This document shows positions 43,701 through 55,400 of a DNA stretch of 64,000 bases, one piece after another. The position numbers and the translations under genes were made by a program. The notes under the pieces are model-generated. The model saw only the letters and a list, made by a program, of their open reading frames with translations, did not search any database and was not told the origin of the DNA. Position 1 is the first letter of the stretch. Each line of letters opens with the position of its first letter. Source of the DNA: Dipteronia dyeriana (taxonomy: Eukaryota; Streptophyta; Magnoliopsida; Sapindales; Sapindaceae); contig CM065297.1 in assembly GCA_032871835.1 (NCBI GenBank), positions 93,331,052 to 93,395,051 of the forward strand, in the 5' to 3' direction.

Positions 43701-44560
43701 TGGAATCATGTTATCAGATAAGAAGAGCTCGATAGGTGTCACCGAGATCGAGTTTCTTGGCATGAAAATCAAAGATGGGTCATATGCCCCTGGGCCCCAC
43801 CTTGCAAGACAACTTCTAGTTTTCCCTGATTCTAACCTCTCACAGAAACAGCTCCAACAGTTTCTTGGCATTGTCAACTACATCAGGGATTTCATCCCAC
43901 AAGCCAGTCATTACACCTCCTGCCTGTCCAAACTTCTCAAGAAGGATCCTCCTCAGTGGAACACCCTTCACACCAAGGCAATATCCCACCTCAAAAGTGT
44001 TGCCCAAAAGCCTCCACCCTTACATATCCCTTCATCAGGACATCTTATTCTGCAGACGGATGCCAGCGATCACTTCTGGGGAGCCATCCTCATTGAAGAA
44101 ACCAAAAAGGCCGTCACTACTGTGGCCATGCCAGTGGCCAATTCAAAGAGGCTCAGAAACACTATCACACTATTTACAAGGAGATCCTTGCTGTAAAAAA
44201 TGGAATTTCCAAGTTTGACTTCCATCTCAGAACCACCAATTTTACCATTGAGATGGATAACTCATCCTTCCCTAAGGTACTTGAGTTCCGAAACAAACTC
44301 CCTCCAAATCCCCAGCTCCTGAGACTTAAAGACTGGTTCTCCAGGTACGACTTTTCAGTCAAACATATAAAAGGCCACCATAACATCATCCCGGATATGC
44401 TCTCTCGACCTCACCCTGTTACCCTCATTTCCCATTCCGGTCCTATTCCCCTGATCTACATGATGTCTTCCCAAGCCTCCTCTTCTACTGCTCCTCCTAC
44501 TCCGCCTCTGCCACCCATGTTCCCTCCAGAGTTCATGGCCATCTCCCCACCAGGCTAAAC
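43700..44560 (+). pseudogene. Viral RT C-terminus and RNase H, copy C
   Basis: ORF 43519-44196 carries the RT thumb and the RNase H start (LQTDASDHFWGAI). A frameshift near 44108 (six bases fewer than copy A around AAAGGCCGTCACTACTG) and a stop near 44196 follow. ORF 44253-44558 has EMDNSSF and HIKGHHNIIPDMLSR. Confidence 0.8.
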
Positions 44561-45284
44561 CCCCACTACCCAACAAATTCAAAATTTTGCAAAGTTATAT
44601 CTTCCAAGATATCTCTCACAGATCAACGGCCAAGGCTGCCACCACCAGTTAACCAACCTCAGTAAACCTTTTCTCTACCCTCTTGTATCTCCTCCGTTCT
44701 ACTACTTTTCAGACCAAATGTTATGGTTCTTGTGGTGCTTATCTGTTCTCCATCATCATGCCATGGTTTTTCCTCTCTAGGCACTGTACGGATTCGTCCA
44801 AAACCCAACCTCTATTAACCTCCAAACTTTTCTACAGTGGTTCAAACCTCTATCGGTCTGGCAGATCGAGCTCACCAAACTCATGGGTCAATACCATCTT
44901 TGGAAGATGGACCCTGAGCAGGCGTCCAAAGTATGCTGCATTTGGATCTTTAGCAGGCCCTACAGATATAACCTACATACTCATCTTCTTTGGACCTCCA
45001 ACGTCTGCTACGAATGGGATACATCGTATGACTACGAAAGATTATATCATACCCGTATTCAGATACCCCTCCTTAACTTTCTTTGTGACGTCAACAATGA
45101 CAATACAGATGTCCTCTTTATCCTTCCAGACGTCCCACGAGACCCCACGAGAAGCTTGCATCCTCTCCTGAACTCTTTCCTCCAGGACTCCCAAGACCAG
45201 GCTGACACGTGGCCGTGTTCAATCTGTGGGGCCCTCGACTCGGGTGACGAATATCACTCCACCTGTAATCTAAGCAGTCCGTGA
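44560..45284 (+). pseudogene. Viral C-terminal region, copy C
   Basis: Equivalent of 35877-36400 in copy A, in at least two frames (44683-45171, 44883-45284), ending with WPCSICGALDSGDEY. Function unknown. Confidence 0.6.
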
Positions 45285-45450
45285 CTGCTTTCGCCTACCC
45301 CTGCTGTTTTATTATTATTATGTCCCCCAGCCGTCCAACCAGCTTCCTGTTGTTTTCTTTATCGCTTTGTTATCTTGTTTGTGTCGGCCACAGGCTTGAT
45401 CCTTATCTCTTGTAAGATAGCCTTGCCAGAAAATAGAGGCCTCCTTTCTC

Positions 45451-45502
45451 TATAAAAGGAACCGATCCCCTGTGTAAAAAATGGAATAAGAAAATCAATA
45501 AA
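45451..45502 (+). promoter_or_regulatory. Viral promoter TATA box and poly(A) signal, copy C
   Basis: CTATAAAAGG at 45450-45459 and AATAAA at 45497-45502, collinear with copy A. Confidence 0.8.
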
Positions 45503-45885
45503 GCTTGTGTGTTTGTGTTTAATGGCTTTCTAAATAGTTTTCTTCTCCTGATCTTCAGACGGTTCTATGTCTAAAGCTATGGTTCTTCAAGATCCTAGTA
45601 TGCTCTATGATTGCCTCTTATGAGGATCCTGCATATCATAACAGATTTTGTATACTAGTTTGGTATATCGGCTGGACACCCTGGACACATCTGGAACCAG
45701 AATGATGCTGGCTAGGATGAACTCAGGTTTAACAAAGCCCCGTACTGACTAGTCTGGCTTTTGATCTCCATCCATCTCTGACAGTATCTGGCCAGTGAGT
45801 ACCCTGTTAAGGCTGTTGAGAAAGGCCGTCTGTGGGGAAAACAAACTTTGGTTCTCTCTGTGAGATGGTAGTGGAGCTCTAACCC

Positions 45886-46080
45886 ACAATAATTATTTAA
45901 CAAATTATAATTAATTTAAAATAAAATAATTTATTCATTTAATAGTAGCACAACCAAATTATATCAACAAAAATAAATATTTAAAACAAAACAGTGTCTA
46001 CGATTGACTACCACTACAACCATCATCACTATTTTTTCTAATTATATCCCTTTTGTTGCTGTATTAGTCAAATTCTTGCT
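45886..46080. other. Right flank of the viral array
   Basis: AT-rich host DNA (ACAATAATTATTTAAC onward). No gene is seen. Confidence 0.6.
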
Positions 46081-47219
46081 TCAGGTGAGTGAGGGCAACT
46101 AGTTTGGATCGTAAAACATAATTTTGGATTCAAACAATTTTTCTTCTATTATTCATTGTTTTTCCCTCTCTGCAAGGTCTTTTGCCGCAAATTCTAATTT
46201 TTTTTCTTCCATCTCACGAACAAAATTTCTTTTTCTTTCTTCTGCGGCCGCCTTCAATGCTACATCACGTTCATATAATTCATTACTCCAAGCCTCATAT
46301 CCGAGAATATCCATTGAAAACAAATTTACGTTATAATGTTTTGCCTTTTGTTTTCTAGCTTTTGACGTTTTATGTCCAGGGGGACGTTCAAGTCTTTCAG
46401 ATTGACTAAACGGTGAACCATCATCACTAAGGTTGATTTAACTCGGCGATGGACGTCCATAGGGTGATCTCATACACTTATCGACACCTGAATTTTCTGA
46501 GCTCAGGTCAAACGGATAGTATCACCATTATGTTGTCGTCCTTTCACACCTTCTACATAATGATACCACTTTTTAATGTCCTTCACAATAACCCAACATG
46601 CTTCCAATCTAAAAGGTTTACCGTGAGTTTCTTGGAATATGTGTTTCGCTGCAATTTCCTATCAAAACAAAATAAAAAGAATTGTAAAGATGTTTTACAA
46701 ATTTATGTAAAACAATATATTATGGCAGAAGAAATTTAAAGTGTAACTTACATGGTTTGTTGCATTGAAACCACTAGTAGGAGCCGTTTGAACATGCAAT
46801 ACGCAAGCAGAATATTTATTTAGATCCAACTGAATTGTTTTGAACCGACTATTCAAAGCAGATGTTGTACGAGTCGTTTTGTAACCCAACATTTGTTCAA
46901 AAAAGTTTTTAATGTTTGACCACAACAATTCTCGTTTTTGATTAGTGCCAACAATCACATCCTCAGATACGTACAACCATGCCTTGCATAATGCTTCATC
47001 CTCGTATGATTGCCGGTTCTTGCAACTTTCCCTTGTATTTATTTGTCTTGCTGATGACAAATTTTGTTGTACCGGTGTAATATCATCTGGAGTGGGAGGT
47101 AGTTCATTTGTAGTGAATGGAGGTGTCAGATTGAATGAGCTTGAACCATCAATTGGTGTGTAACCATATGGCGGAATGTACACATCAAGTTGGATCACTG
47201 TAGGACTTAGTTGGATCAT
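46080..47219 (-). pseudogene. Myb/SANT-like plus NAM-associated C-terminal protein, broken
   Basis: Exon 1 (47219-46753, minus) encodes a trihelix/SANT-like domain: EDEALCKAWLYVSEDVIVGT, LLWSNIKNFFEQMLGYKTTR, SALNSRFKTIQLDLNKYSAC. The donor ATGTAAGTTACAC and the acceptor TTTTGATAG at 46660 join it to exon 2 (46659 leftward), FQETHGKPFRLEACWVIVKD. A stop and frame change near 46500 follow. In another frame comes a C-terminal segment, RPPGHKTSKARKQK and a Glu/Lys/Arg coiled coil (ALKAAAEERKRNFVREMEEK) to about 46130. This layout is shared by Harbinger-transposon accessory proteins and related plant genes. No Harbinger transposase is nearby. Confidence 0.65.
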
Positions 47220-48450
47220 TGTAGAGGTTACCCTTCTGTCAATTTCTATGATGAAACAGCGATGCCATAGGAAAAATGTTAAGAATTGCTTTTAATGATT
47301 CTTATGTGTCGCAAATCCAATCAGAATAATGTATGTTACTCTCAATTAAGAAATCACTTACGTGAGAGATAAATAGAGCCGCTTCTAAAAGAGAATTCTG
47401 AAGGGCTAAATTCTTTAACTACTCTCATAGAAGTAGGAATATGTTCATGGCCAAACCGAAAATAACAATGAGAACCAAATCAGGTATGGAAAGATTCCTG
47501 TTTGAGGTATGTTATCATTTATACAAACGAAAGAATAGTACAAGGATATCGTATCCACTAATCAGCTATTAGAGTAAACATATTTTTTACAAGAGAAGGT
47601 TCTAAGGTCAACACCTATCTATACTATGTAGGTTTCAATCGTTAAACTTACGATTAGGTCATTATTGTTTTCTAGATCAATTTCATTCATGTATACGGAT
47701 TGTTGGAAAAATGATGAATGGGTTAATAAGAAATTGATATTCAAAGTGCACATGTTGAATTGAAAAAAAAAATCCACATTAATGGGAAACAAATGCTTAA
47801 TCAAGTATATAAACAATTACTTGTGTAGTATCTTACAAGCATGTCAGCATATAGTCTCTCTCATAGACCACGAGTTCAATAACTCGTGTATAACAATCGT
47901 TCGAACCGTAGGTGTGCACCCGTGACTTAGCTCGGTTTTGCTACTCCATTGATTTTTTTTTCCAATTCAAAAATGGCAACAATTAATTTGATTTAATTTT
48001 TGGATTTTCATAATTAAAAAAATTAAAATTGTAATCACTAATATAACGGTGATTGATTTCAAAGTCATTGTCTGAATTAAATAGAAAGTTAAAATTTAAA
48101 TTTAAACGAGTCAATATTATAACTGCCATATTGATTTCCAAGATTAATGAGAATCAATTGATATGATTCTTGGCTTTAATCTATATATTTGGATTCTCTT
48201 TGAATGAAGTGGATATATATGGACTAATTTTGTTCATTCCTTACACACGAAATTAGGCAACATGTATTCAAAGAAAAACAAAATTTTCTTCTCTCGCTCT
48301 CGAAACTAGAAGCAGATGTTGTTCTTCTTCTTTGGTCTTGTTTCTTTCATTTTCCTATTTCCAATGGGTTCTTCTATGGTAGGTTTTGACCATTATTTGA
48401 GTTCCCTTGGAGTAGTCATGTTTTAAACACTTCTATTGTTGAATAATTGT
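47220..48450. other. Intergenic DNA
   Basis: No gene is recognised. A perfect small hairpin, CACGAGTT-CAAT-AACTCGTG, lies at 47869-47888 in a tRNA-like context that may be a SINE relic. AT-rich sequence dominates elsewhere. Confidence 0.5.
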
Positions 48451-48458
48451 ATTTTGAG
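48451..48458. repeat. 8-bp target duplication, left
   Basis: ATTTTGAG, paired with ATTCTGAG at 52119-52126 (7 of 8). Confidence 0.8.
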
Positions 48459-49177
48459 CAGTGTTCGAGGAATCGGCTAAATTGGCCTCCTGCCGTGGCG
48501 AAAAGCCGAAAGTTGGCCATATTAAATGGCCAACGTGTAGTCGGCGTTATTCGCCGATTAATCGGTCACGGCGACATAGGCGGAACCAGATCCATCCACC
48601 AAACGAACCAGATCCGTCCATCAAACGAACCACATTTGTCTCCATCTTCAACCAAACGAGCCAGATCTGTCGTCCGCGATCGTTACTCCTCCGGTTTGTA
48701 TTTGTTAGATGATGCAATCATAGATGAGAGGATTCTTGATTTTAGGGATTTCAAGTGGCAGCGTAGGACAAGAAGATGATTTGGGGACAAGAAACGTGAA
48801 GGCAGTGATAGAGGATAGAAGGCATGGCGAAGGTTAGCAAAAGAGGTGTAGGAGATTTGCAGTAGAGACTGGTTTTGTTAGTGGAGAGAAGAATGAAAAA
48901 GAAAAGGCATTGAAACTTTAAAGAGGAAGAGGGCTGTGTTGTGTGTAGTGATATTATTGCAAGAATTGCGTGTGAGTGTACCCTTGAGTGAGTCAAGTCA
49001 AAAGACAATGTTTTGTTTTATTGTTTGGCTAATTTATTGGTTAAAATGATTTTAGTGTGGATTTTTTAACATATATCTTTTCACATGATTTTAATTTTTT
49101 ATGAAGGAAAAATTAAAAATTTAAAAATTCGCTAACCAATTAATCCCTGATTAATTGCCGACTAATCGACCTAGATG

Positions 49178-49182
49178 CGTTA
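49178..49182. repeat. Target duplication CGTTA, left
   Basis: Identical to 52066-52070. Confidence 0.92.
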
Positions 49183-49783
49183 TGTTAGGTTTTGACTCGT
49201 ATTCTCAAGTGAATCCAATGTTAACCAAACAATACTCAATTGATGTGGAGCTTTCTGGAGACGAGAGATAACGTTTGGAAGTTGAAGATGGTGTTTGAGG
49301 TAGGTTTGAAGACAAAGAACTGAAGAAACGAAATCTGGCCGGTACCGCTACCTAGACCGCGGTGCGGACACGTGCACAGACCGCGGCACATGGAGCGGTC
49401 GAACTTCTGTGGATTTATGCGGCGTGGACCACGGCGGAGGCAATGCACCGACCACGGTACTCAGAGCGGTGGTCGACAGTTTTGGTCAGTGGTGTTGGGC
49501 GCTGGCCAACCACGACTCAATCCGCAGTAATAACGGATCTTGCCAAAATTAGGAATGTTGCACGAACAATGGAAAGATATTTTTCTTTTAGAAGTTCTTG
49601 TGCTAATCAGAAAAGGAAAGAGTTTATCTTCATGAAGAATAGGAAGCTCTTGTACTTGAAGGAAAATGATTTTTCCTTAACAAGAAGACTTGTCATAAAT
49701 AGGAAATAGTATTTATGTGGAAAAAGTAAGTCTTATACGTTTAGGAGTAGGATTTCATTTTATGTTAAACTCCCTGTAACTAA

Positions 49784-49791
49784 TATAAATA
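49784..49791 (+). promoter_or_regulatory. TATA box of the short LTR element (5' LTR)
   Basis: TATAAATA within CTAATATAAATAGACC; the 3' LTR has the same sequence near 51597. Confidence 0.6.
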
Positions 49792-50254
49792 GACCTTGTA
49801 TCTAGGTTATTTTGTGTGGAGAAAAAAGAACACCATGTAACATCAGAGAGTAGTGGAAGATTCAGGTGAGAGACCCGTAGGAATATTCAGGAAGGGATCT
49901 AAGGGAATATCAGTGGATCAAGTAAGAGATCCGTGGGTGATATTCAGGAGAGTCGTAGGGGATATTGTGGGGTTCTTGATGAGGATCTTGTGAGTGTGAT
50001 TTGGGGTTTGGGTGTGAGAGAGAATCTTGGAAAATATGGTTGTAACAATTTGTCATATAATGGAATTTTCTCTATCGTCCTGACTGCCCGTGGTTTTTAC
50101 CCGATTTGGGTTTTCCACGTATATCTTGTGTTGTGATTGGTTTATTTTCTCTCATCTATTTTTTCTGCCATTAACGTTATTAATTGCTATGAGTTATGGA
50201 CATATATTAAGCACGACGATTCTGCATTCATCGGTTCTGAAAATCTCCAACAAT

Positions 50255-50266
50255 TGGTATCAGAGC
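50255..50266 (+). other. Primer-binding site of the short LTR element
   Basis: TGGTATCAGAGC two bases after the LTR end; complementary to initiator tRNA-Met. Confidence 0.9.
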
Positions 50267-52065
50267 CTATGGTTTGTTGATGACGTTTTTTTTTTCAAGT
50301 CTTTACGGGAGATCGTATGGAGGACTTGGTGGTAATCTGGATGATGATGATGATGGTTACCTAGTATTGTTTAGCAAATGAGATACATCTTGAAAGCGGT
50401 TTTGAACTCGGTGGGTTTGATAAAAAGAAAAATAGAGATTGAGGAGAACCTTTTTTTTTTTGGCTTGTGGTGGCAGGTACGAGTCATGGAGATCCAATCT
50501 AGGTTACACAAGGCGTTTATTGAATATATATATAAAAAATTAACGCTCGAAGTCTTTGGTGGTGGTGTGGGGCTTATCCGGCAAAGCACTCCCCGTTTTA
50601 GTAGCAAGTCTTTCACCAGGTATGTGATGCAAGGATGGAAGGTCTTTCACAGATTGGGTGATGCAAGGACATGTTTATCCTTTTGGCAGTTTTCCCCATT
50701 GGCCATGGAAGAGGATATGTTGCTGCTAGTGGTCCATAATTGTGCACAAGGCATTGGTCAGAAAGTGATGCAAGGTGCATGGTGGACAAGGATGTCGATG
50801 GCTGACGAACTCCCTGGTAATCTGACATGAGGAGTTGCACCACAATTTCAGCAGGTTATTTTCGATATGGTGCCAGAACAACGAATACAAAAGAAGGAGA
50901 ATTTTTTTTTTAGGATGGTTCGTTCCTAAGTGGTTATATCTTGTGGTGGGGTATGTTGATTCTTGGTGATGAGAATCATGGTTGTGGACAAAAGGTCTTG
51001 AGAATTCAAGCCAAATGGGAGAATTGTTAGGTTTTGGCTCGTATTCTCAAGTGAACCCAATATTAACCAAACAAGAATAACGTTTGGAAGTTGAAGATGG
51101 TGTTTGAGGGAGGTTTGAAGACAAAGAAGAACTGAAGAAACGAAGTCTAGTAAGTACTGTGGCCTGGACCGCGGTGCGGACACGTGCACAGACCGCGACA
51201 CAGGGAGCGGTCTAACTCCTGTGGATTTACGCGGCGTGGACCGCGGCGGAGGCAATGCACCAACCTCGGTACTCAGCGGTGGTCGACAATTTTGGTCCGT
51301 GGTGTTGGGCGCGGGTGGCCAACCACGACCCAAACCGCGGCAATAACGGATCTTGCCCAAATTAGAAATGTTGCACGAAAATAGGAAATATGTTTTCTTC
51401 TGAAAGTTCTTGTGCTAATCAGAAAAGGAAAGAGTTTGTCTTCATGACGAATATGAAACTCTTGTACTTGAAGGAAAAGGATTTCTCCTTAACAAGAAGA
51501 CTTGTCATAAATAGGAAATAGTATTTATATGGAACAAGTAAGTCTTGTACGTTTAGGAGTAGGATTTCCTTTTATATTAAACTCCCTGTAACTAATATAA
51601 ATAGACCTTGTATCTAGGTTATTTTGTGTGGAGAAAAAAGAACATCATGTAACATCAGAGAGTAGTGGATAGATCCGGGTGAGAGACCTGAAGGAATATC
51701 CGGGTAGGGATCTAAGGGAATATCAGTGGATCAAGTAAGAGATCCATAGGTGATATTCATGGGAGACCTAGGGGATATTGTGGGGTTCTTGATGTGGATC
51801 TTGTGAGTGTGATTTGGGGTTTGGGTGTGAGAGAGAATCCTGGAATATATGGTTGTAACAATTTGTCATATAGTGGAATTTTCTCTAACGTCTTGACGAC
51901 CCTGGTTTTTTACCCGATTTGGGTTTTCCACGTCTATCTTGTGTTGTGATTGGTTTATTTTCTCTCATCTATTTTTTCTGCTATTAACGTTATTAATTGC
52001 TATGAGTTATGGGCATATATTAGGCACGACGATTCCGCATTTATTGGTTCCGAAAATCTCCAACA

Positions 52066-52070
52066 CGTTA
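52066..52070. repeat. Target duplication CGTTA, right
   Basis: Identical to 49178-49182. Confidence 0.92.
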
Positions 52071-52269
52071 GGCACTGGGTCTCCGTCCGACTAGCTCCTA
52101 GCGCTTACTAGGACATTGATTCTGAGATATAAACGCCAAACACACATGGTGTTAATGGTGAATTTGTGTTACGGACACCGTTTGAACTAGATTTACAGAT
52201 CAAACAATTTGTATTTGATTTGATCGTAGTTTTTTTATCCGTTTGTAATCCTGAATAACGAGATTTGTA

Positions 52270-52430
52270 ACAAAATCTTCAATAATTGCCTTCCTTCTGA
52301 TGGCGTCATGTAGCATCATGATGTTAGTCTAACTTCCTTTTGCACTCTTTGCTCTTCTGTTTGGTATGAGGAATCCATTTATCATATTTTCTGCATTTGT
52401 CTTTTTGGTCGAGCTCTTTAGGTTTGGGTG
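52270..52430 (+). mobile_element. L1-type LINE ORF2 fragment, part 1 (zf-RVT)
   Basis: Reads NCLPSDGVM, then TSFCTLCSSVWYEESIYHIF, the Cys/His zinc-binding region found after plant LINE reverse transcriptases, ending at GRAL-VWV where an hAT element is inserted. The reading resumes at 55858. Confidence 0.75.
52423..52430. repeat. 8-bp hAT target duplication, left
   Basis: TTTGGGTG, paired with ATTGGGTG at 55850-55857 (7 of 8). Confidence 0.8.
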
Positions 52431-55400
52431 TAGAGATGGCAATGGGGCGGGTTTGGGGTGGGGTGGCCTTCCCCCCACCCCACCCCATTTATTTTTTGAA
52501 AACCCATCCCCTCATAAACCCCCACCTTAAATGGAACGGGTTGGGGGTACAAAGGGGAGTGCTTTCCCCATCCCCACCCATTTACCCCATTTATATATTT
52601 TTTTATATTAAAATTACAGTTATATAACCACTGAATATGATAAAATATATAAAGTAGTAAATAATTCGATGAAACTATTAAAAAAACATCTCGTAAACAT
52701 AATTCTCACTAGTAAATTCAATCATTCTTAATCATAAACATAAAGTATGAAGTCAAAATGTTCGAAATTCATAACGCTAATCATCTAATAGTTGCATCTA
52801 TTTCTTTTGTTCTCTCTTCGTAATATCAACTTCATCTGACATCTTCTCAAGATGTTGACACCCACTCACATGGTTCTTGCAACATTTCGAACCAACAAAA
52901 AAAATTGTATTCAATATGATTTGAATATCAATAACTTAATTTGATTTAATATGCATGATTTATTTTACCTCATTAAAATCTAGTTCTTCAAGACATGTGG
53001 AACGTTCAGTTGTAGTAGAAGAACATGAAGCTAATCATAAGATAAAAAAAATATATTTTAAATGATTAGTTATTTGGTAATCAATAAATTTAATAAAAAA
53101 GATTAAATTTAATTCATACCATTAAATTTAGTCCATAACCAATCTTGAACGCACATCAAAGCCTCTAACGACTTTGGATGAAGTCGGCTACGATGTGGAC
53201 TCACAAATCTACCACTAGTACTAAACTCAGACTCAGATGCCACCGTTGACACGAGAATGACTAGAACATATCTAGCAATAGCATGCAAAATAGGATACTT
53301 ACTTGCATTCGCCTTTCACCAATTTAATATATCAAAATCTTCATCTCTAGGTATGAGAGGTTCCTCCAAATAATAATCAAAGTCTGATTTAATGGAAACA
53401 GTACTAATGGCATTAGAGACAAATCCATCAAAATTTTCCATATGATTTACCTTTCCCAAACGCACCTCCTTTGTGTGAGAAGATAATGGATTGGTAGGAA
53501 AATGATGAACTTCTTCACTAAGTTTAGATGTCAATCGATATTGCCCCACCGAATCATCACATATTTTTTGAATTTTTTCAATTTTTTTATATGCACCATC
53601 ACCATAAATAATTGGTAAATAATATTCAATCAATTTCATCTTGTATCTTGGATCTAAAACAGTCACAACAGCCATTATTCCATGAATTACATCCCAACAT
53701 TGCTCAAATTTGGTTATCATACTTGAAGCCATAATCCGTATTTCATCACACATAGAATTCTTCCACTCATAAATTGAAAACCGAATTTCACAAATCTTTG
53801 GAAAATAAAGGTTTGCTGTAGGATATTTGGTTCCTGAAAACAACCCAGTTACTTCAAAAAATAACTATAATCTATCACATATTTCTTTCGCCACTTCCCA
53901 ATCTTCTTCACTAGGAAAACAATTATATTGTGGTTCTCGTTGCTTTAAACGAGCAAATACATCTTTATATATTATGACACTATTAAGCATCAAATAAGTA
54001 GAATTCCACCTAGTTTTGCAGTCAAGAGATAACATTTTACCACTATGAATATTTAATTGACAAGTGGCCTCAAATTTTTTTTCCTCTCTTTTAGGTGAGG
54101 CTGTCTAGAAAACAACACTATCATGGATTTTTTCAACATTGCCAGCAATCACATACAATCCTTCTTTCACAATCAAATTAAGTATATGAGCACAACAACG
54201 CATATGAAAAAAAAAAATCCACCAAATAAAAGTGAATCACTAGAAATCTTATCTAATAAAATCCTAATCATGACATTATTGGTGGTACAATTGTCTACTG
54301 TTATAATAGAAAGTTTTCGATCAACATTCCAATCTAATACACAATCCATCGATGCTTCAGCGAGTACCTCAGAAGTATGTGGGCATGGCACATAAATGAA
54401 CCTAGCGTAACATGACAAAACACCATATTATAATATAAAAATATATTTTTCAAGTTGCTGTATAGTGTATAAATTAAATACTAATAGACAAACTACTTTA
54501 AACAATATCAATTACACAAATTAAAAAAAAATAGGCATCAAGTCCATTTTTTTTAAAAAAGAATAACAATAATATTAATAAAGACATCAATATAAAAGCA
54601 TAAACTATAAAAACCAAAAGATTACCTTATTATTCGACTTTGCAATTTCCAGGATTCATCTATGAAATGTCCTGTGACAACCATAAAACTTTTTTTTTTG
54701 ATTGCTAGTCCACATGTCAATTGTAATAGCAATCCTACTACCATTCCTCTCCAGTAATTGCATTGTCTTAGACCTCTCATAATCGTATAATTTCAAAATA
54801 TCATTCTTGATTATGTTTCGAGAGACTACCGTAAATAATGGTTGGACTGTTTTCATGAACCTTCTGAACCCCAAGTGCTCAACCATACTTAGTGGATACT
54901 CATGTAAAATTATCATGTGTGCTAACTCTTTCCTTGAAGCTTCTTTATCAAATGAATATGTGCCAACTTCGACTTTACCGTCGGTTGTTTTAGAAGTTTA
55001 CAACATTGTTTTTATGTTTTTTTTTTATTTTCGACAACGACATCTGTTAAAATGGTCATGCAAACTTTTGGTGCCATTCATACTCTTTGCTGAGAGTTTA
55101 TCCTTATAGTTGTTGTAAATAGCATAATCCACTCCATTAATTTTTTTTTTAACAAAATGCTCCAACATAACTGATGTGCACCTTATTTTTCTTTTGTTGC
55201 CATCGTCATCACATTCAATTGGATTTGTTTCCACCCCAGGTTGTTCTTGTATGTTTACACAATTTTCTATCGATGGGTCTTCACTTTCAAGTGCATCTGT
55301 AGACATATTTGTGCCTACCTGAAGTAATGATAAACAAAATAAATTTGATTTAAGAGTTGAGAATTATTAAAGTAATAAACTTGGAAAAAAAAACTACTGT

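Larger units (their letters stand above)
32830..45885. mobile_element. Endogenous pararetrovirus (Caulimoviridae) array, three rearranged partial copies
   Basis: A 13-kb block with caulimovirid order: movement protein, coat protein with zinc knuckle, aspartic protease, RT, RNase H, a C-terminal region, then promoter, poly(A) signal and tRNA-iMet primer site. From 41901 leftwards it reads on the minus strand for more than one genome length (copy A: movement protein through primer site; copy B: movement protein again). From 41902 rightwards it reads on the plus strand (copy C: mid coat protein to just before the primer site). The repeat distance between copies A and B is about 6.79 kb, giving the genome length. 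Stops and frameshifts occur throughout, so nothing here is an intact virus. Genus is undetermined (petuvirus/solendovirus/florendovirus-like). Confidence 0.9.
49183..52065 (+). mobile_element. Complete short non-autonomous LTR retrotransposon, 2883 bp
   Basis: 5' LTR 49183-50252 and 3' LTR 51025-52065 both run TGTTAGGTTTTG...CTCCAACA. Primer site TGGTATCAGAGC (50255-50266) and a purine-rich stretch before 51025 (AAATGGGAGAAT) complete it. Target duplication CGTTA flanks it. The internal region is only 772 bp with no gag or pol domain; its longest ORF (50378-50830) shows no recognised motif. The LTRs are larger than the interior. The tRNA-iMet primer site suggests mobilisation by a copia-type partner. 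The LTRs differ mainly by a 30-40 bp insertion near 49231-49270 in the 5' copy. Confidence 0.93.
48459..52118. mobile_element. Non-autonomous hAT element, split by an LTR element
   Basis: The left end is CAGTGTTCGAGGAATCGG, and the inverse of the right end is CAATGTCCTAGTAAGCGC (52101-52118). An 8-bp duplication flanks it (7 of 8). After removing the nested LTR element and one CGTTA copy, about 772 bp remain, rich in GATTAATCGG/CCGATTAATC motifs near both ends. CAGTG termini and 8-bp duplications are hAT features. It has no transposase. Confidence 0.8.

Noticed and set aside
48447..48779. 110-codon Arg-rich ORF
   Set aside because: Lies across the terminus of the hAT element; composition reflects its CCGATTAATCGG-type repeats.
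52397..52627. 76-codon Pro/Gly-rich ORF
   Set aside because: Crosses the left end of the hAT element; it is its GGGGTGGGG subterminal repeat.
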